Below are positions 24,479 through 32,937 of a stretch of 64,000 nucleotides of DNA, one piece after another. The DNA is taken from assembly GCF_021729085.1 (NCBI RefSeq), contig NZ_JAJSAR010000003.1, positions 248,001 to 312,000 of the forward strand. The letters are read 5' to 3'. A model generated the notes under the pieces. The model had not been told where the DNA came from and did not search any database. It saw only the letters and a program-made list of their open reading frames with translations. A program made the position numbers and the translations under genes. The DNA is from Pseudohongiella sp. O18 (GTDB lineage Bacteria > Pseudomonadota > Gammaproteobacteria > Pseudomonadales > Pseudohongiellaceae). The stretch's first letter is position 1. Each line of letters begins with the position of its first letter.

Positions 24479-25960
24479 ATCTTCCTCATCCATTGCGCAG
24501 ATTAAATGGTGATTGATACTGCGTGGTGCATCTTCGTCAGTGTGACTCACGTAGATCAAATGTGTTTGTCCTTGTGCTGCGATCAGGTCCAGTAGCTGCA
24601 GCAGTCTCGCCCTGTATACATCATCGAGGCCGACGCAGGGCTCGTCCAGTATCAGGATCAGTGGTTGCTTTACCATGGCACGGGCCAGCAGCACAAGCCG
24701 CTGTTCACCAAAAGACAACTCACTGAAAAAACTTTCAGCGGCACCAATCAGCCCCAGGGCCTGCATCCAGGCTTTGGCATGAGCACGCTGAGTCGCACCA
24801 ATATCTGCATACAGCCCCACGGTGTCGTGAAAACCACTGCAGATAACATCAAGCACCCGCCAACCGCTGACGTATTGACGCTGTAGTTCGTTGGAAACAA
24901 TACCGAAGTGCGCCTTCACATCCCAGACAGACTCGCCCGTGCCACGGCGATGGCCGAACATAACAACATGCTGGCCGTAGGCTTTGTGGTTGTCGCCGTC
25001 GAGCATGGCCAGAAGTGTTGATTTCCCGCAGCCGTTGGGACCTTCCACCAGCACGTGGTCACCCCAGTTCATCTGCCAGCTGAAATCACGAAACACATGC
25101 TTATCGCCGTACTGGACACTGACGTGTTTCAGTTCAATCAATGGCTGTGATCGACTGGGCGAGATGGCACTTTTTAATCGGTTACTGACGGTCATTGTCG
25201 GCGTCTCAGGCAAAGTGATGTCACTGGGCAACTGTGGAGACAACAACTGCTGGCAATAAGGGTGTTGGCTGACAGGCCCTGTTTCGCCTTCAGTAATCAT
25301 TTTCAAATCACGAATGAGGGCCATATGGCTCAGTCTGGAAAACAGCTGATTCTCGCGTCGAGCAAGCAACAGGGTAGTATTTCCAGGCGTCATCCATTCG
25401 GTAAGCGCCTGAGTGATGACGGTTACGCTGTCTCTGTCGATACTTTCCAGCGGTTCGTCCAGAACCAGCAATCTCGGACGCTGGGCAAGTGCACGGGCGA
25501 TCAGTGCACGCCGGAACTGCCCTGAGGAGAGGAAGCGAATCCCCCTCTCAGCAAGATCATGGATACCCAGCGCTCGCAGGTAATACTGAACCTCACTGTC
25601 GTTGACCCGAGCGAGACCGGAGGCCAGCGCCCAGACCGTCGTCCCACTGTCTGCCCCACTGGCTTCAAACTCACTGACATCAAATCGATTGTCGCGCTGC
25701 CATAAACGCTGCTGCTCTTCAAATGACACAACACACACGTCGACGCGCGGATCAAAACCATCGTGATACATTATGTGCGAGCGGGCCAGCGGGAGTTTAC
25801 CAAGCAGAGCATCAAGTAACAGCGTTTTGCCAGCACCGTTGCCACCAAACAGACACCAGTGCTGGCCCTCCCGGATTTCGAAGAAATCCACCTGCAACTG
25901 CAACCGGCTGGTAACCCTGCAGTTGAGGTTCTTGATTGAAAACAACGCCTGATCAGTCAT
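24434..25960 (-). CDS. modF: ModF-like tandem ABC ATPase
   Basis: 508 residues with two ABC nucleotide-binding domains in one chain and no membrane part. Walker A motifs are GGNGAGKT (about residue 39) and GPNGCGKS in the second half. Signatures are FLSSGQFRR and ELSFGEQRL, and Walker B segments are LLVLDEPLE and LILILDEPC. Length and layout match ModF (PhrA) of E. coli, which sits beside the molybdate operon there, but no modABC or modE is present here, so the cellular role is open. It starts 11 bases after the esterase stop, likely in the same operon. Its end overlaps the kinase gene by 45 bases. Confidence 0.85.
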   Translation of the reverse strand: MTDQALFSIKNLNCRVTSRLQLQVDFFEIREGQHWCLFGGNGAGKTLLLDALLGKLPLARSHIMYHDGFDPRVDVCVVSFEEQQRLWQRDNRFDVSEFEASGADSGTTVWALASGLARVNDSEVQYYLRALGIHDLAERGIRFLSSGQFRRALIARALAQRPRLLVLDEPLESIDRDSVTVITQALTEWMTPGNTTLLLARRENQLFSRLSHMALIRDLKMITEGETGPVSQHPYCQQLLSPQLPSDITLPETPTMTVSNRLKSAISPSRSQPLIELKHVSVQYGDKHVFRDFSWQMNWGDHVLVEGPNGCGKSTLLAMLDGDNHKAYGQHVVMFGHRRGTGESVWDVKAHFGIVSNELQRQYVSGWRVLDVICSGFHDTVGLYADIGATQRAHAKAWMQALGLIGAAESFFSELSFGEQRLVLLARAMVKQPLILILDEPCVGLDDVYRARLLQLLDLIAAQGQTHLIYVSHTDEDAPRSINHHLICAMDEEDSVGRWRSRPAFNQA

Positions 25961-25971
25961 CGCCCTTGAAC

Positions 25972-26961
25972 TCAGGGACGGTTGCCCAGCGCACGCTGCA
26001 TGATTTCGTTCTGTACCGGCATGAATTGCCCAACTGAGCGCCGCCAGTATTCGGAGTTGTGACGGCCCTGTGTCTGCATGTAGGTGAATGGGACGTCGTT
26101 CAGCAGCAGTACCTGCATGAATTCGCGTGCGTCATTGATCAGGCCATCACTGAGTCCGGCATCGAAATAAAAATGTGGCAGCTGACTCTTTGGCACATTA
26201 TAGATGATCTGAAACGGGTCGTAGGCCCGCGCCTGCTCCACGGTGGCGAAGTCCACACCTAGCGGATTTCGCTCTTCCTGCGTGCTGAATCCAGGGATAT
26301 CAATAATCTGGGATATGACGGCGTCTGCCCGCGCCAACTCGGGCGAATCGGCTGCGGTACGCGATTGTGGCGCTGGTCTTTGCTGTGCGATTGCGTCTGC
26401 GCGCTGTCTGGCATGAGTCAACGCACCACTGGTGCTGGCCACTGACACAAACATGTCCGGGTGACGCAGCGCCAGCATCAGCGCACCGTAGCCGCCCATC
26501 GACAAACCAGCAATCGCCCGTCCTTCGCGTCGGGCATGAGTCCGGAAATTCGCATCGACGTAGCCTATAACGTCCTCGATAATATGATCTTCCCAGTGAT
26601 TGCGCTGCCCGCCTGCACTTTCCGCATAATTGATATACCAGCTATTGCCGGCATCTGGCATCACCACTATCAGCTCACCGATATTGCGGGCGTAGAACGC
26701 AGCCCCAAGGTTTCGTCCCCACACAGTATAGTTCTGCATGTAACCATGCAGCAGATACAGCACAGGGTAGCGTCTGTCGCTTTGTTCGTAGTCAGGCGGC
26801 AAAACGATATCGAACTTCATCCGGCGGCCAACGGCAGGACTGTCAAAGCTGATCGTCTGCAGTCCATCTGGTAGTGGTGCAGAGGGCGGGGACTGGGCAA
26901 AGGTTGCAGAGAAGCAGCTCAGGCACATCACCAGGAGCAGTGTTTGTCGTAGAGAATACAC
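25972..26961 (-). CDS. Secreted esterase of the PF00756 (esterase D/antigen 85-like) family
   Basis: 329 residues, alpha/beta-hydrolase fold. A signal peptide (LRQTLLLVMCLSCFSATFAQ) shows export. The nucleophile is Ser154 in AGLSMGGYGA, the oxyanion region is VLYLLHGYMQN, and the likely acid and base lie in DAGLSDG and TQGRHNSEYW. I place the start at a GTG with AAGGAGAT six bases upstream; the longer open frame runs back into the preceding lipoprotein gene. The 20-base gap to that gene and 11 bases to modF suggest a three-gene unit. Substrates of the family vary (feruloyl, acetyl and enterochelin esters), so specificity is unassigned. Confidence 0.87.
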   Translation of the reverse strand: MYSLRQTLLLVMCLSCFSATFAQSPPSAPLPDGLQTISFDSPAVGRRMKFDIVLPPDYEQSDRRYPVLYLLHGYMQNYTVWGRNLGAAFYARNIGELIVVMPDAGNSWYINYAESAGGQRNHWEDHIIEDVIGYVDANFRTHARREGRAIAGLSMGGYGALMLALRHPDMFVSVASTSGALTHARQRADAIAQQRPAPQSRTAADSPELARADAVISQIIDIPGFSTQEERNPLGVDFATVEQARAYDPFQIIYNVPKSQLPHFYFDAGLSDGLINDAREFMQVLLLNDVPFTYMQTQGRHNSEYWRRSVGQFMPVQNEIMQRALGNRP

Positions 26962-26981
26962 CTGAGAATCTCCTTTCAGTC

Positions 26982-27419
26982 TTACTGTGGCGGTGGTGCC
27001 AGTGAGTCTACTGGTAAAGGCCCTTCGTAGCGTTGCCGATCTTCCTCGGTTGCCGCCTCTCGACACTCACCTCGCACTTCGAAATGCTGCAGACCCTGCT
27101 CACGATACAGCTCAAAGAAGCCGGTGCGGCAGTACTCAGTCTGAAGAAGGACGTTATCAATACGCTCTGTGACATCATATTCACCGATTGGAAGCTGTTG
27201 TCGCCGCGACGGATCAACGGGTGTCTGGACGGTGGCGGGCTGTGGTCGATGATAGTTACGCTGAAACACAAAAAACTTTGTGCCGTCTGCCGAAATCTCC
27301 GGGATGAGAAGCTCATCAGCGGAAGGTGCCTGCCACCTGGGGCCACCCCCGCAGGAAGACAGGACCAGTGCAACCAAAGCAGTGATCAGGACAGGACGGC
27401 TTGCTGACAATATGTTCAT
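26982..27419 (-). CDS. Small lipoprotein, function unknown
   Basis: 145 residues. The signal peptide ends in lipobox LSSC, followed by GGGPRWQAP. The rest is polar, with a central FFVFQRNYH segment and two further cysteines (EYCRTGFFEL, RGECREA) that could pair. Residues +2 and +3 are Gly, with no inner-membrane retention residue, so an outer-membrane inner-leaflet location is likely. I recognise no domain. It is first in the probable unit with the secreted esterase and modF. Confidence 0.75.
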   Translation of the reverse strand: MNILSASRPVLITALVALVLSSCGGGPRWQAPSADELLIPEISADGTKFFVFQRNYHRPQPATVQTPVDPSRRQQLPIGEYDVTERIDNVLLQTEYCRTGFFELYREQGLQHFEVRGECREAATEEDRQRYEGPLPVDSLAPPPQ

Positions 27420-27584
27420 TCACATTTCCAGATTGGAATCGGATCACGGCATGGGTCTGTTACTGCTGTGTTGAGCTGCTTCGATGTTAATCGATCCCGG
27501 CAAGTGCTGTACAGCCCAGCGCCGCTGGCTGGCGACTGCAAAGCAGACTGAGCAGAATTCCTGGCAATCCACCTCGGTTCCGGC

Positions 27585-27612
27585 AAAAAAAAGGGCGACC
27601 GACTGGTCGCCC
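27585..27612 (-). terminator. Rho-independent terminator of the redoxin/cytochrome c fusion gene
   Basis: On the minus strand GGGCGACC-AGTC-GGTCGCCC is a perfect 8-bp GC-rich stem with a 4-nt loop, followed at once by eight T. It lies about 20 bases past the stop of the gene ending at 27634. It separates that gene from the lipoprotein-esterase-modF unit. Confidence 0.93.
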
Positions 27613-27633
27613 TCTTACTGCAACTTGCTCAGC

Positions 27634-29424
27634 TTAGTTTGTGCTGCTGACCAGGTTAGCGTCGTCTGATTCGGCCTGAGCCTGGTAGCGGCTCTGGTCT
27701 ACGAACTTGTAGTAGACCTGACCGAAGAACATCTCATCCCAGCTCTGGTCACCCCATGGCACTTCACGTGCAGGATCAGGGTTGGCTTTGTTCTGGGTTG
27801 AGTTGTCAAATGCACCGGTAACTACAATACGAGTACCTGCGGGAACACGCTTTTGCTCAGCCAGTTTGTATTCCATCTGCCAGTTATAGTCGTAATTGGC
27901 GATGTTGGCCAGCAGCTCAGTAGAACCATCCGGGTAGTGTGCTTCGAAGCGCATGTACTTGCCACGGAAGTGCATGTGCGGCAGGAAGCTGTGCAGATAC
28001 GCATCGTCCGGGATCACGATTTCGGTCTGCTGCTCGAAATTGGGATCGTACGGAGGAATGTTGGTCCATGTAGGTGTAAAGATACACGCACACTCGCCTG
28101 TCATACGCTCTTCCGGAATCTCATCTTCATCGTAGAACCAGACACCAATGCGGCTGGCATCTACTGACTCACGGCCGGTTGTTGTGTAATGAAGCTGAAT
28201 AGCGATGGTAGAGCCGTCCATCAGCAGACCACCGGTATTGGGCTCTTCCACGTATGGCGCAGCACCAGGGATGTAGGGCGTGATGTAAGCCTGATTCGGA
28301 TCAGGCGTGCTTACAAAGCCGTTTCCGCTAGGGCGCACACCCGGCTTGAACAGTGCGTTCAGCGTGTGGTGCAGCACAGTGCGGTCACCAGGCATATACT
28401 GGCTGGCCTTCACGTAGCGATCTTTGCCTTCCGGCAGATTGATCGGGATGAATTCATAGCGGTAATCCAGGACACCGGTTGCGGGAATCTGCTGCTCCGG
28501 AATCTCGATTACGTAGTCCGGCTCGCCGAATGCCCACTCGGTTGGTGGCCACTCAATCATCGCCAGCGGATCTGTGGAGCCATCTTTCTGCGAACCTGCC
28601 GCAATCCAGTCCAGCACCTTGCGCTGATCTTCGAAAGGCACAACGTAGCTGTTACGGAAGTTACCCACATGCGGGTCCATCTGGCCCGGCGGCATACGCT
28701 TGGTCATCAGTACTTCGCGGATCATCGGGCTCCAGCCCTGCACCATCGCATGACTATTAAGAGCGAACGGTGCTACACCACCTTCGCGGTGACAGCTTGC
28801 ACAGTTTTCAGCAATGATCGGCGCTACGTCTTTCTCGTAGGACACTGAGCTTGGATCACGCTCCACATATTCAACTTCCGCGCCGCTGGCTGCCACGTAT
28901 GCGGTGCTGACGGCATTGCCGGCTGCAACCTGGGCCAGTGCATCAGCGAATGGCTGACCAGCATCACCACGGTAAACAACCGAGAACGATTTGGGGTCGT
29001 ATATGACAGCTTCGCCAAAACGCTCAATACCCATGGACTCGGAAACAGCCTGAACATCATCGATCAGCACAGGTATTTCGGTATTCAGCGCGGCAACATC
29101 TGCTGCCACTTCGTCACGAGCCTCACCCAACGGGTTGATCATCATGAACTGAATACCCTTGTCAGCGTATTCCGCTTTCAGGGCAGAGAACTGGCCAAGT
29201 GCCGCACGGGTTTCTTCGGCGCCATTACCCTGCACCAGAAACGCGATGGCCTTGTTGTTGTCATACCACGCCATGTGGTGGTAATAACCCTCGTGATCGA
29301 GAAGGGCAAAATCCCCAACCCGCTCATCGGCAGCATGGCTGAAGCTTGCGCTAAAACCCAGTGCCAGGGCAGTGATGGCGCCACCAGCTGCCATCCTGCT
29401 GCTCTTTCGAATCCAACTGATCAT
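27634..29424 (-). CDS. Exported redoxin / cytochrome c / copper monooxygenase-like fusion protein
   Basis: 596 residues. A signal peptide is cut near residue 32 (FSHAA|DE). Residues 35-185 resemble a thioredoxin-like redoxin domain but lack an obvious CxxC. A heme c site CASCH is at 208-212 in a DVAPIIAENCASCH context typical of planctomycete-type cytochrome c domains. The C-terminal half resembles PHM-type copper type II monooxygenases, with His pairs at 352-353, His412 in QLHYTTTG and HMH at 483-485. A periplasmic copper/heme redox enzyme is likely; the substrate is unknown. I chose the ATG at 29424 because GGAGGGG precedes it. A strong terminator follows. Confidence 0.82.
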   Translation of the reverse strand: MISWIRKSSRMAAGGAITALALGFSASFSHAADERVGDFALLDHEGYYHHMAWYDNNKAIAFLVQGNGAEETRAALGQFSALKAEYADKGIQFMMINPLGEARDEVAADVAALNTEIPVLIDDVQAVSESMGIERFGEAVIYDPKSFSVVYRGDAGQPFADALAQVAAGNAVSTAYVAASGAEVEYVERDPSSVSYEKDVAPIIAENCASCHREGGVAPFALNSHAMVQGWSPMIREVLMTKRMPPGQMDPHVGNFRNSYVVPFEDQRKVLDWIAAGSQKDGSTDPLAMIEWPPTEWAFGEPDYVIEIPEQQIPATGVLDYRYEFIPINLPEGKDRYVKASQYMPGDRTVLHHTLNALFKPGVRPSGNGFVSTPDPNQAYITPYIPGAAPYVEEPNTGGLLMDGSTIAIQLHYTTTGRESVDASRIGVWFYDEDEIPEERMTGECACIFTPTWTNIPPYDPNFEQQTEIVIPDDAYLHSFLPHMHFRGKYMRFEAHYPDGSTELLANIANYDYNWQMEYKLAEQKRVPAGTRIVVTGAFDNSTQNKANPDPAREVPWGDQSWDEMFFGQVYYKFVDQSRYQAQAESDDANLVSSTN

Positions 29425-29748
29425 TTTACCCCTCCGACTAAAACCAGCTAGCCAAAACCACTCTGGCTGAGCCAAAAATTGATGCGATTCAAACCTTAGT
29501 TTAAAAGACCCGCTTGAGCCGCTAGTCCATTCGGGCGGCGACCATTATCAGATTAACTGATACCGCTTATTCGCAGCGTTACTAAGACATTGAAAATCAG
29601 GCGATTAAACTATAATTCTGAGTCTATTCAGGATTCTGATCGTACCACCGTGCGGTGCAAAGTCAAATGACGAAAGTCATTTTCTGAGGCGCTGGATTGC
29701 CGGCGTACAGCACACCTGGCGACCACAGCCATAGACAGGTCGGATTGT
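29425..29748. other. Intergenic region between the redox fusion gene and the tetR gene
   Basis: About 324 bases with no supported gene. It must hold the promoter of the minus-strand redox gene and the 3' end of the TetR gene. It contains the palindrome listed separately at 29546-29562. A plus-strand TTGAAA (29590) and TATAAT (29611) pair has only a 15-base spacer and faces no plus-strand gene. Confidence 0.6.
29546..29562. promoter_or_regulatory. Palindrome TATCAG-N5-CTGATA, candidate TetR-family operator
   Basis: A perfect 6-bp inverted repeat with 5-bp AT-only spacer (attaa) lies about 120 bases upstream of the redox fusion gene and about 190 bases past the end of the TetR-family gene. Size and symmetry suit a TetR dimer site. 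The pairing with that regulator is inference from proximity. Confidence 0.4.
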
Positions 29749-30375
29749 TCAGTTTAGCAGCGCGTGAAGCGCGTTGCGCAGGCTTTTACGGAACTCGGTT
29801 TCTGAGTGGAATCCGCACAGATAACCCTGCAGCAGGTGATAGTAGAGGGCGAAAGCGCTCCAGGCGGCGGTACCGGTATACAGATTCTTCGACAAACGCC
29901 CGTCTCGCTTGGCTTTTTCTATAAGTTTCATCAGCTTGGCGTAGGTGCGGTTCATGATCTGATCGATATCTTCGCGGCGTTGCTCTGTCGCAGAAAACGA
30001 CAGCTCCTTGAGCACAGTGCGGGACAGCACCTCATCCTGACTGAGGTAGCGGATATGCCCATCAAAGAAAACCATCAACTGGTCAATTAATGGCGCATCT
30101 GGCTCAATTTCCGCATAGGATTGCTCAATCATGCTGATGATGTCGTCTTTAAAGACCATCACCAACAGATCTTCCTTGCTCTTGGCATACAGATAGAGTG
30201 TACCCAGGCCGACATCGGCTTCCGCCGCAATATCCTGAATCGTGGTATTGGTGAAGCCTTTCTCGACAAAAAGGATACGGGCCGCCGCGACGATCCGCTG
30301 CAAGCGGATTATCTTTTTGCGCTCACGCAAACCCAGGGTTGCGAACGCAGGATTGTCGGCAGGGTTTACCGTCAT
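29749..30375 (-). CDS. TetR-family transcriptional regulator
   Basis: About 208 residues. The N-terminal helix-turn-helix is intact: RIVAAARILFVEKGFTNTTI, then DIAAEADVGLGTLYLYAKSKEDLL. The ligand-binding C-terminal domain is all-helical and not assignable to a ligand. I use the ATG at 30375, with AAGGTGG upstream; a GTG at 30384 is also open. It is divergent from the glutaredoxin gene (about 140 bases) and lies upstream of the redox fusion gene on the same strand, so either could be a target. Confidence 0.92.
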   Translation of the reverse strand: MTVNPADNPAFATLGLRERKKIIRLQRIVAAARILFVEKGFTNTTIQDIAAEADVGLGTLYLYAKSKEDLLVMVFKDDIISMIEQSYAEIEPDAPLIDQLMVFFDGHIRYLSQDEVLSRTVLKELSFSATEQRREDIDQIMNRTYAKLMKLIEKAKRDGRLSKNLYTGTAAWSAFALYYHLLQGYLCGFHSETEFRKSLRNALHALLN

Positions 30376-30517
30376 ATCGACCACCTTGTCCGAGGCCCGG
30401 AATTTAGTGTCGTCTGCAATGTATGAACACCTGATTTATCTTGCCGTAATTTAACGGCGCTAAAGATTACCATACTCAGTTATGACACAATAGCGTTTAT
30501 TTGCCGCGGGAAAAGCA

Positions 30518-30883
30518 ATGAGTGAGACCGATCTATCCCCACAAACCTCAGATATCAATGCCCTGCTGGGTGTCAGCAAAACGCCAGTGACAGTCTTCAC
30601 GCTGTCCTGGTGCAGCTATTGCCACGCAGTTAGACAGTTGCTGGATCATCTGAAAATTGCATACACCACTGTGGAGCTGGATACCGGAGAGTACGCCAAC
30701 CCAGACCGCCATCAACAAATGCGGCGTGAACTGCTGGAAATGACCAGCAGCCGGACACTGCCGCAGGTTTTTGTGGGAGCCTCACATAACATCGGTGGCT
30801 ATACAGAGACCAGGCAGGCAGCTCAGAGTGGAAAACTGCAGGAACTGGTTAATGCGCAGCTGGTCGCCCGGCAGCAAAATTGA
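30518..30883 (+). CDS. Glutaredoxin
   Basis: 121 residues: a glutaredoxin fold with a 20-residue N-terminal extension. The active site is Cys32-Ser-Tyr-Cys35 (CSYC, a variant of the usual CPYC), with the cis-Pro segment TLPQVFVG and the glutathione-site GGYTE. It would reduce disulfides or glutathione-mixed disulfides in the cytoplasm. It lies 14 bases before a small membrane protein on the same strand and is divergent from the TetR gene, probably sharing a control region with it. Confidence 0.9.
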   Translation: MSETDLSPQTSDINALLGVSKTPVTVFTLSWCSYCHAVRQLLDHLKIAYTTVELDTGEYANPDRHQQMRRELLEMTSSRTLPQVFVGASHNIGGYTETRQAAQSGKLQELVNAQLVARQQN

Positions 30884-30897
30884 CGGTATGAACTGAC

Positions 30898-31338
30898 ATG
30901 ATCACGGCGGCAATTGATTTCCTGCATCTCATCGCGCTACTCGGCTGGGCAATCGGCTTGCTAATAGTTGCCATGGCGCCGCGTGAAGCTGTCAGCCACG
31001 ACGACCTGAAAGGGATAGTAAAAGTCTATCAATGGACATTAATCGCCTTGCTGACAGCAATCACTGCAGGACTGACCTTGTGGCTGATGGTTGGAAAACC
31101 GGCAGAATTCTATAGTAACAACCCACTGTTTCACGCCAAACTGTCCCTGGTTGCTTTGCTCATTCTGTTGACAGCCTGGCCTGCCGCATTCTTCTGGCGT
31201 CAGCGGCACACACTGACACCGGACAAACACATCGAGGACACCCCCGGCGCCATCACGCGACTACAAAAAGCCGCCGTGGCAGTGGTTATCGTGACCCCGG
31301 TTCTGGGCTGGCTGGTGGCAAGAGGCATAGGATACTAG
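30898..31338 (+). CDS. Small four-helix membrane protein (DUF2214/CopD-like)
   Basis: 146 residues with four hydrophobic segments (about 5-27, 45-66, 82-102 and 124-143). The first has DFLHLIALLGWAIGLL and the third HAKLSLVALLILL; the embedded His residues resemble the haem or copper-ligand pattern of CopD/DUF2214-type proteins. I am unsure of the family name. It is likely co-transcribed with glutaredoxin. No function is demonstrated. Confidence 0.65.
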   Translation: MITAAIDFLHLIALLGWAIGLLIVAMAPREAVSHDDLKGIVKVYQWTLIALLTAITAGLTLWLMVGKPAEFYSNNPLFHAKLSLVALLILLTAWPAAFFWRQRHTLTPDKHIEDTPGAITRLQKAAVAVVIVTPVLGWLVARGIGY

Positions 31339-31345
31339 TCGACCA

Positions 31346-32023
31346 TCAGGCGGACCTGGTATTCAGCGTCGACTGAAGCCAGCTTGAGATATCCCTGATT
31401 TCCTCCAGACAAACGGTATGCTGCATTGGGTAGCTGCTGTATTCTGGCTTGTAGCCTTTGGCCTGCAGCGCAGCGACTGCCTGCTGTCCCAACGCCTCTC
31501 GCACGACCGGATCGGCCGTGCCATGAAAGACTCTGATTGGCAGCTCTCGATTCGCCTGATTGACTGTCACGGTGTCGGCCGTCGGGAAGTAACTGGACAG
31601 CGACATGATACCTGCCAACGGATGTGGACAGCTAAGGCCCGCCTCCAGCACAACCGCTCCTCCCTGCGAGAATCCAGCAAGGATAATGCGTCGACTATCG
31701 ATGCCAGCCGCCATCTGGGCTTCAACCAGTTCATGCACGGCTGCAGCCGATGCGCGCAGCTGAGTTTCATCCACCCGCCGGCTGACATCCATTTCCAGAA
31801 TGTCATACCATGCCGGCATGACATACCCCTGGTTTATGGATACCGGGATCGATGGTGCATTCGGAAAAATAAAGCGTACCGCCATGTCAGACGGAAGTCG
31901 CAACTCGGGTACAATGGGGACAAAGTCGCTGCCATCGGCACCCAGGCCATGCAGCCATATAACCGCCGCATCGGCGTGTCCATCCGGGCGGGTTTCTCTG
32001 ACAAGCGCGGGCAAATTAGTCAT
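31346..32023 (-). CDS. Carboxylesterase/phospholipase (Abhydrolase_2 family)
   Basis: 225 residues, cytoplasmic alpha/beta hydrolase of the EstB/YpfH/acyl-protein-thioesterase type. The oxyanion strand is VIWLHGLGADGSDF. The triad is Ser119 in AGFSQGGA, Asp171 in FHGTADPVV and His202 in YPMQHTVC. NAPSIPVSINQGYVMPAWYD is strongly conserved in proteobacterial members. The start at 32023 has AAGGA six bases upstream; a longer open frame to 32044 lacks this. Probable substrates are short-chain esters or lysophospholipids. It is divergent from the methyltransferase-like gene. Confidence 0.92.
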   Translation of the reverse strand: MTNLPALVRETRPDGHADAAVIWLHGLGADGSDFVPIVPELRLPSDMAVRFIFPNAPSIPVSINQGYVMPAWYDILEMDVSRRVDETQLRASAAAVHELVEAQMAAGIDSRRIILAGFSQGGAVVLEAGLSCPHPLAGIMSLSSYFPTADTVTVNQANRELPIRVFHGTADPVVREALGQQAVAALQAKGYKPEYSSYPMQHTVCLEEIRDISSWLQSTLNTRSA

Positions 32024-32113
32024 CAAGCATCCTTCGCGGTTCAATTGTTGATTTAGGTAATTTCGACATTATAGGAAACTTTAGGGTCAATCGACCACGC
32101 AAGAGGAACAACC

Positions 32114-32905
32114 ATGCTGAACAAGTCGACACAGCACCTGGCACACATGCTTACCGCGGTATGCCTTCTCGCTGGTCTGATGACCGGGGCGCTCGCGCAA
32201 AGCCTGGACGGCGAGGCGCTCAAGGCACAGATCAGTGGCAGTGATCGCGACATCAGCGATCGAATGCGTGATTCAGCCCGACAACCTGTGGAGGTACTGC
32301 AGTTTCTGGGTCTGGAACCAGGCATGACGGTGCTTGATGTGTATGCCGCCGGTGGTTATTACACTTACATACTCTCAAAAGCGGTCGGCCCGGCTGGAAT
32401 CGTGTACGCGCAGAACTCGCCGAGGGCGCTTCGTTATGACGAAGATCGCACCGACATAAGTCAGGGCGACGCGCTCGCCAACAAGATACGGGACGGCCAG
32501 TTGCAGAATGTCGAGCGGATCGATCGCGGCATCCAGGACTCGGGACTGCCAGAGGCTTCTGTAGATTTTGTGCTGGTATCGCAGATTCTGCACGATTACT
32601 TTAACCGCAGCCCCGCGAGCGCTTACAGCCTGCTGGTCGAGCTGCATCGTTTGCTTCGACCAGGCGGCATTATCGGCATCATTGATCATCATGGTGCACC
32701 TGGCAATGACAACCGCCGACTGCACCGCATGGTGCAGTCCGATGCAGAGCAGGTAATTACTGATGCGGGCTTTATCATCGAGGCGGAGAGCGAGCTGCTG
32801 CTCACTGATGGAGACAACCCGCGTCGATCAATTTTTGATCCCATGCTCAATCGTGGAACCAGCCAGTTCCTGCTGCGTGCCCGCAAACCGGCCGACTCTC
32901 TGTAA
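32114..32905 (+). CDS. Exported SAM-methyltransferase-like protein
   Basis: 263 residues. It begins with a signal peptide (MLTAVCLLAGLMTGALA, cut near residue 28), which is odd for an enzyme that needs cytoplasmic S-adenosylmethionine. The body has a class I methyltransferase core: MTVLDVYAAGGYYTYILSKA (motif I, with Ala-Gly-Gly), VYAQNSPR, and FVLVSQILHDY (motif IV region). LRPGGIIGIIDHH follows. It belongs to the COG4798-like group of predicted methyltransferases. Either it has another role in the periplasm or SAM is available there. An SMI1/KNR4 gene follows after 32 bases. Confidence 0.82.
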   Translation: MLNKSTQHLAHMLTAVCLLAGLMTGALAQSLDGEALKAQISGSDRDISDRMRDSARQPVEVLQFLGLEPGMTVLDVYAAGGYYTYILSKAVGPAGIVYAQNSPRALRYDEDRTDISQGDALANKIRDGQLQNVERIDRGIQDSGLPEASVDFVLVSQILHDYFNRSPASAYSLLVELHRLLRPGGIIGIIDHHGAPGNDNRRLHRMVQSDAEQVITDAGFIIEAESELLLTDGDNPRRSIFDPMLNRGTSQFLLRARKPADSL

Positions 32906-32937
32906 TCGCCCCCCAGGTATCTAATCAGGTAAACACC

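Noticed and set aside
29590-29616. Plus-strand TTGAAA ... TATAAT promoter-like pair
   Set aside because: The spacer is only 15 bases and no plus-strand gene follows before the glutaredoxin gene 900 bases away.
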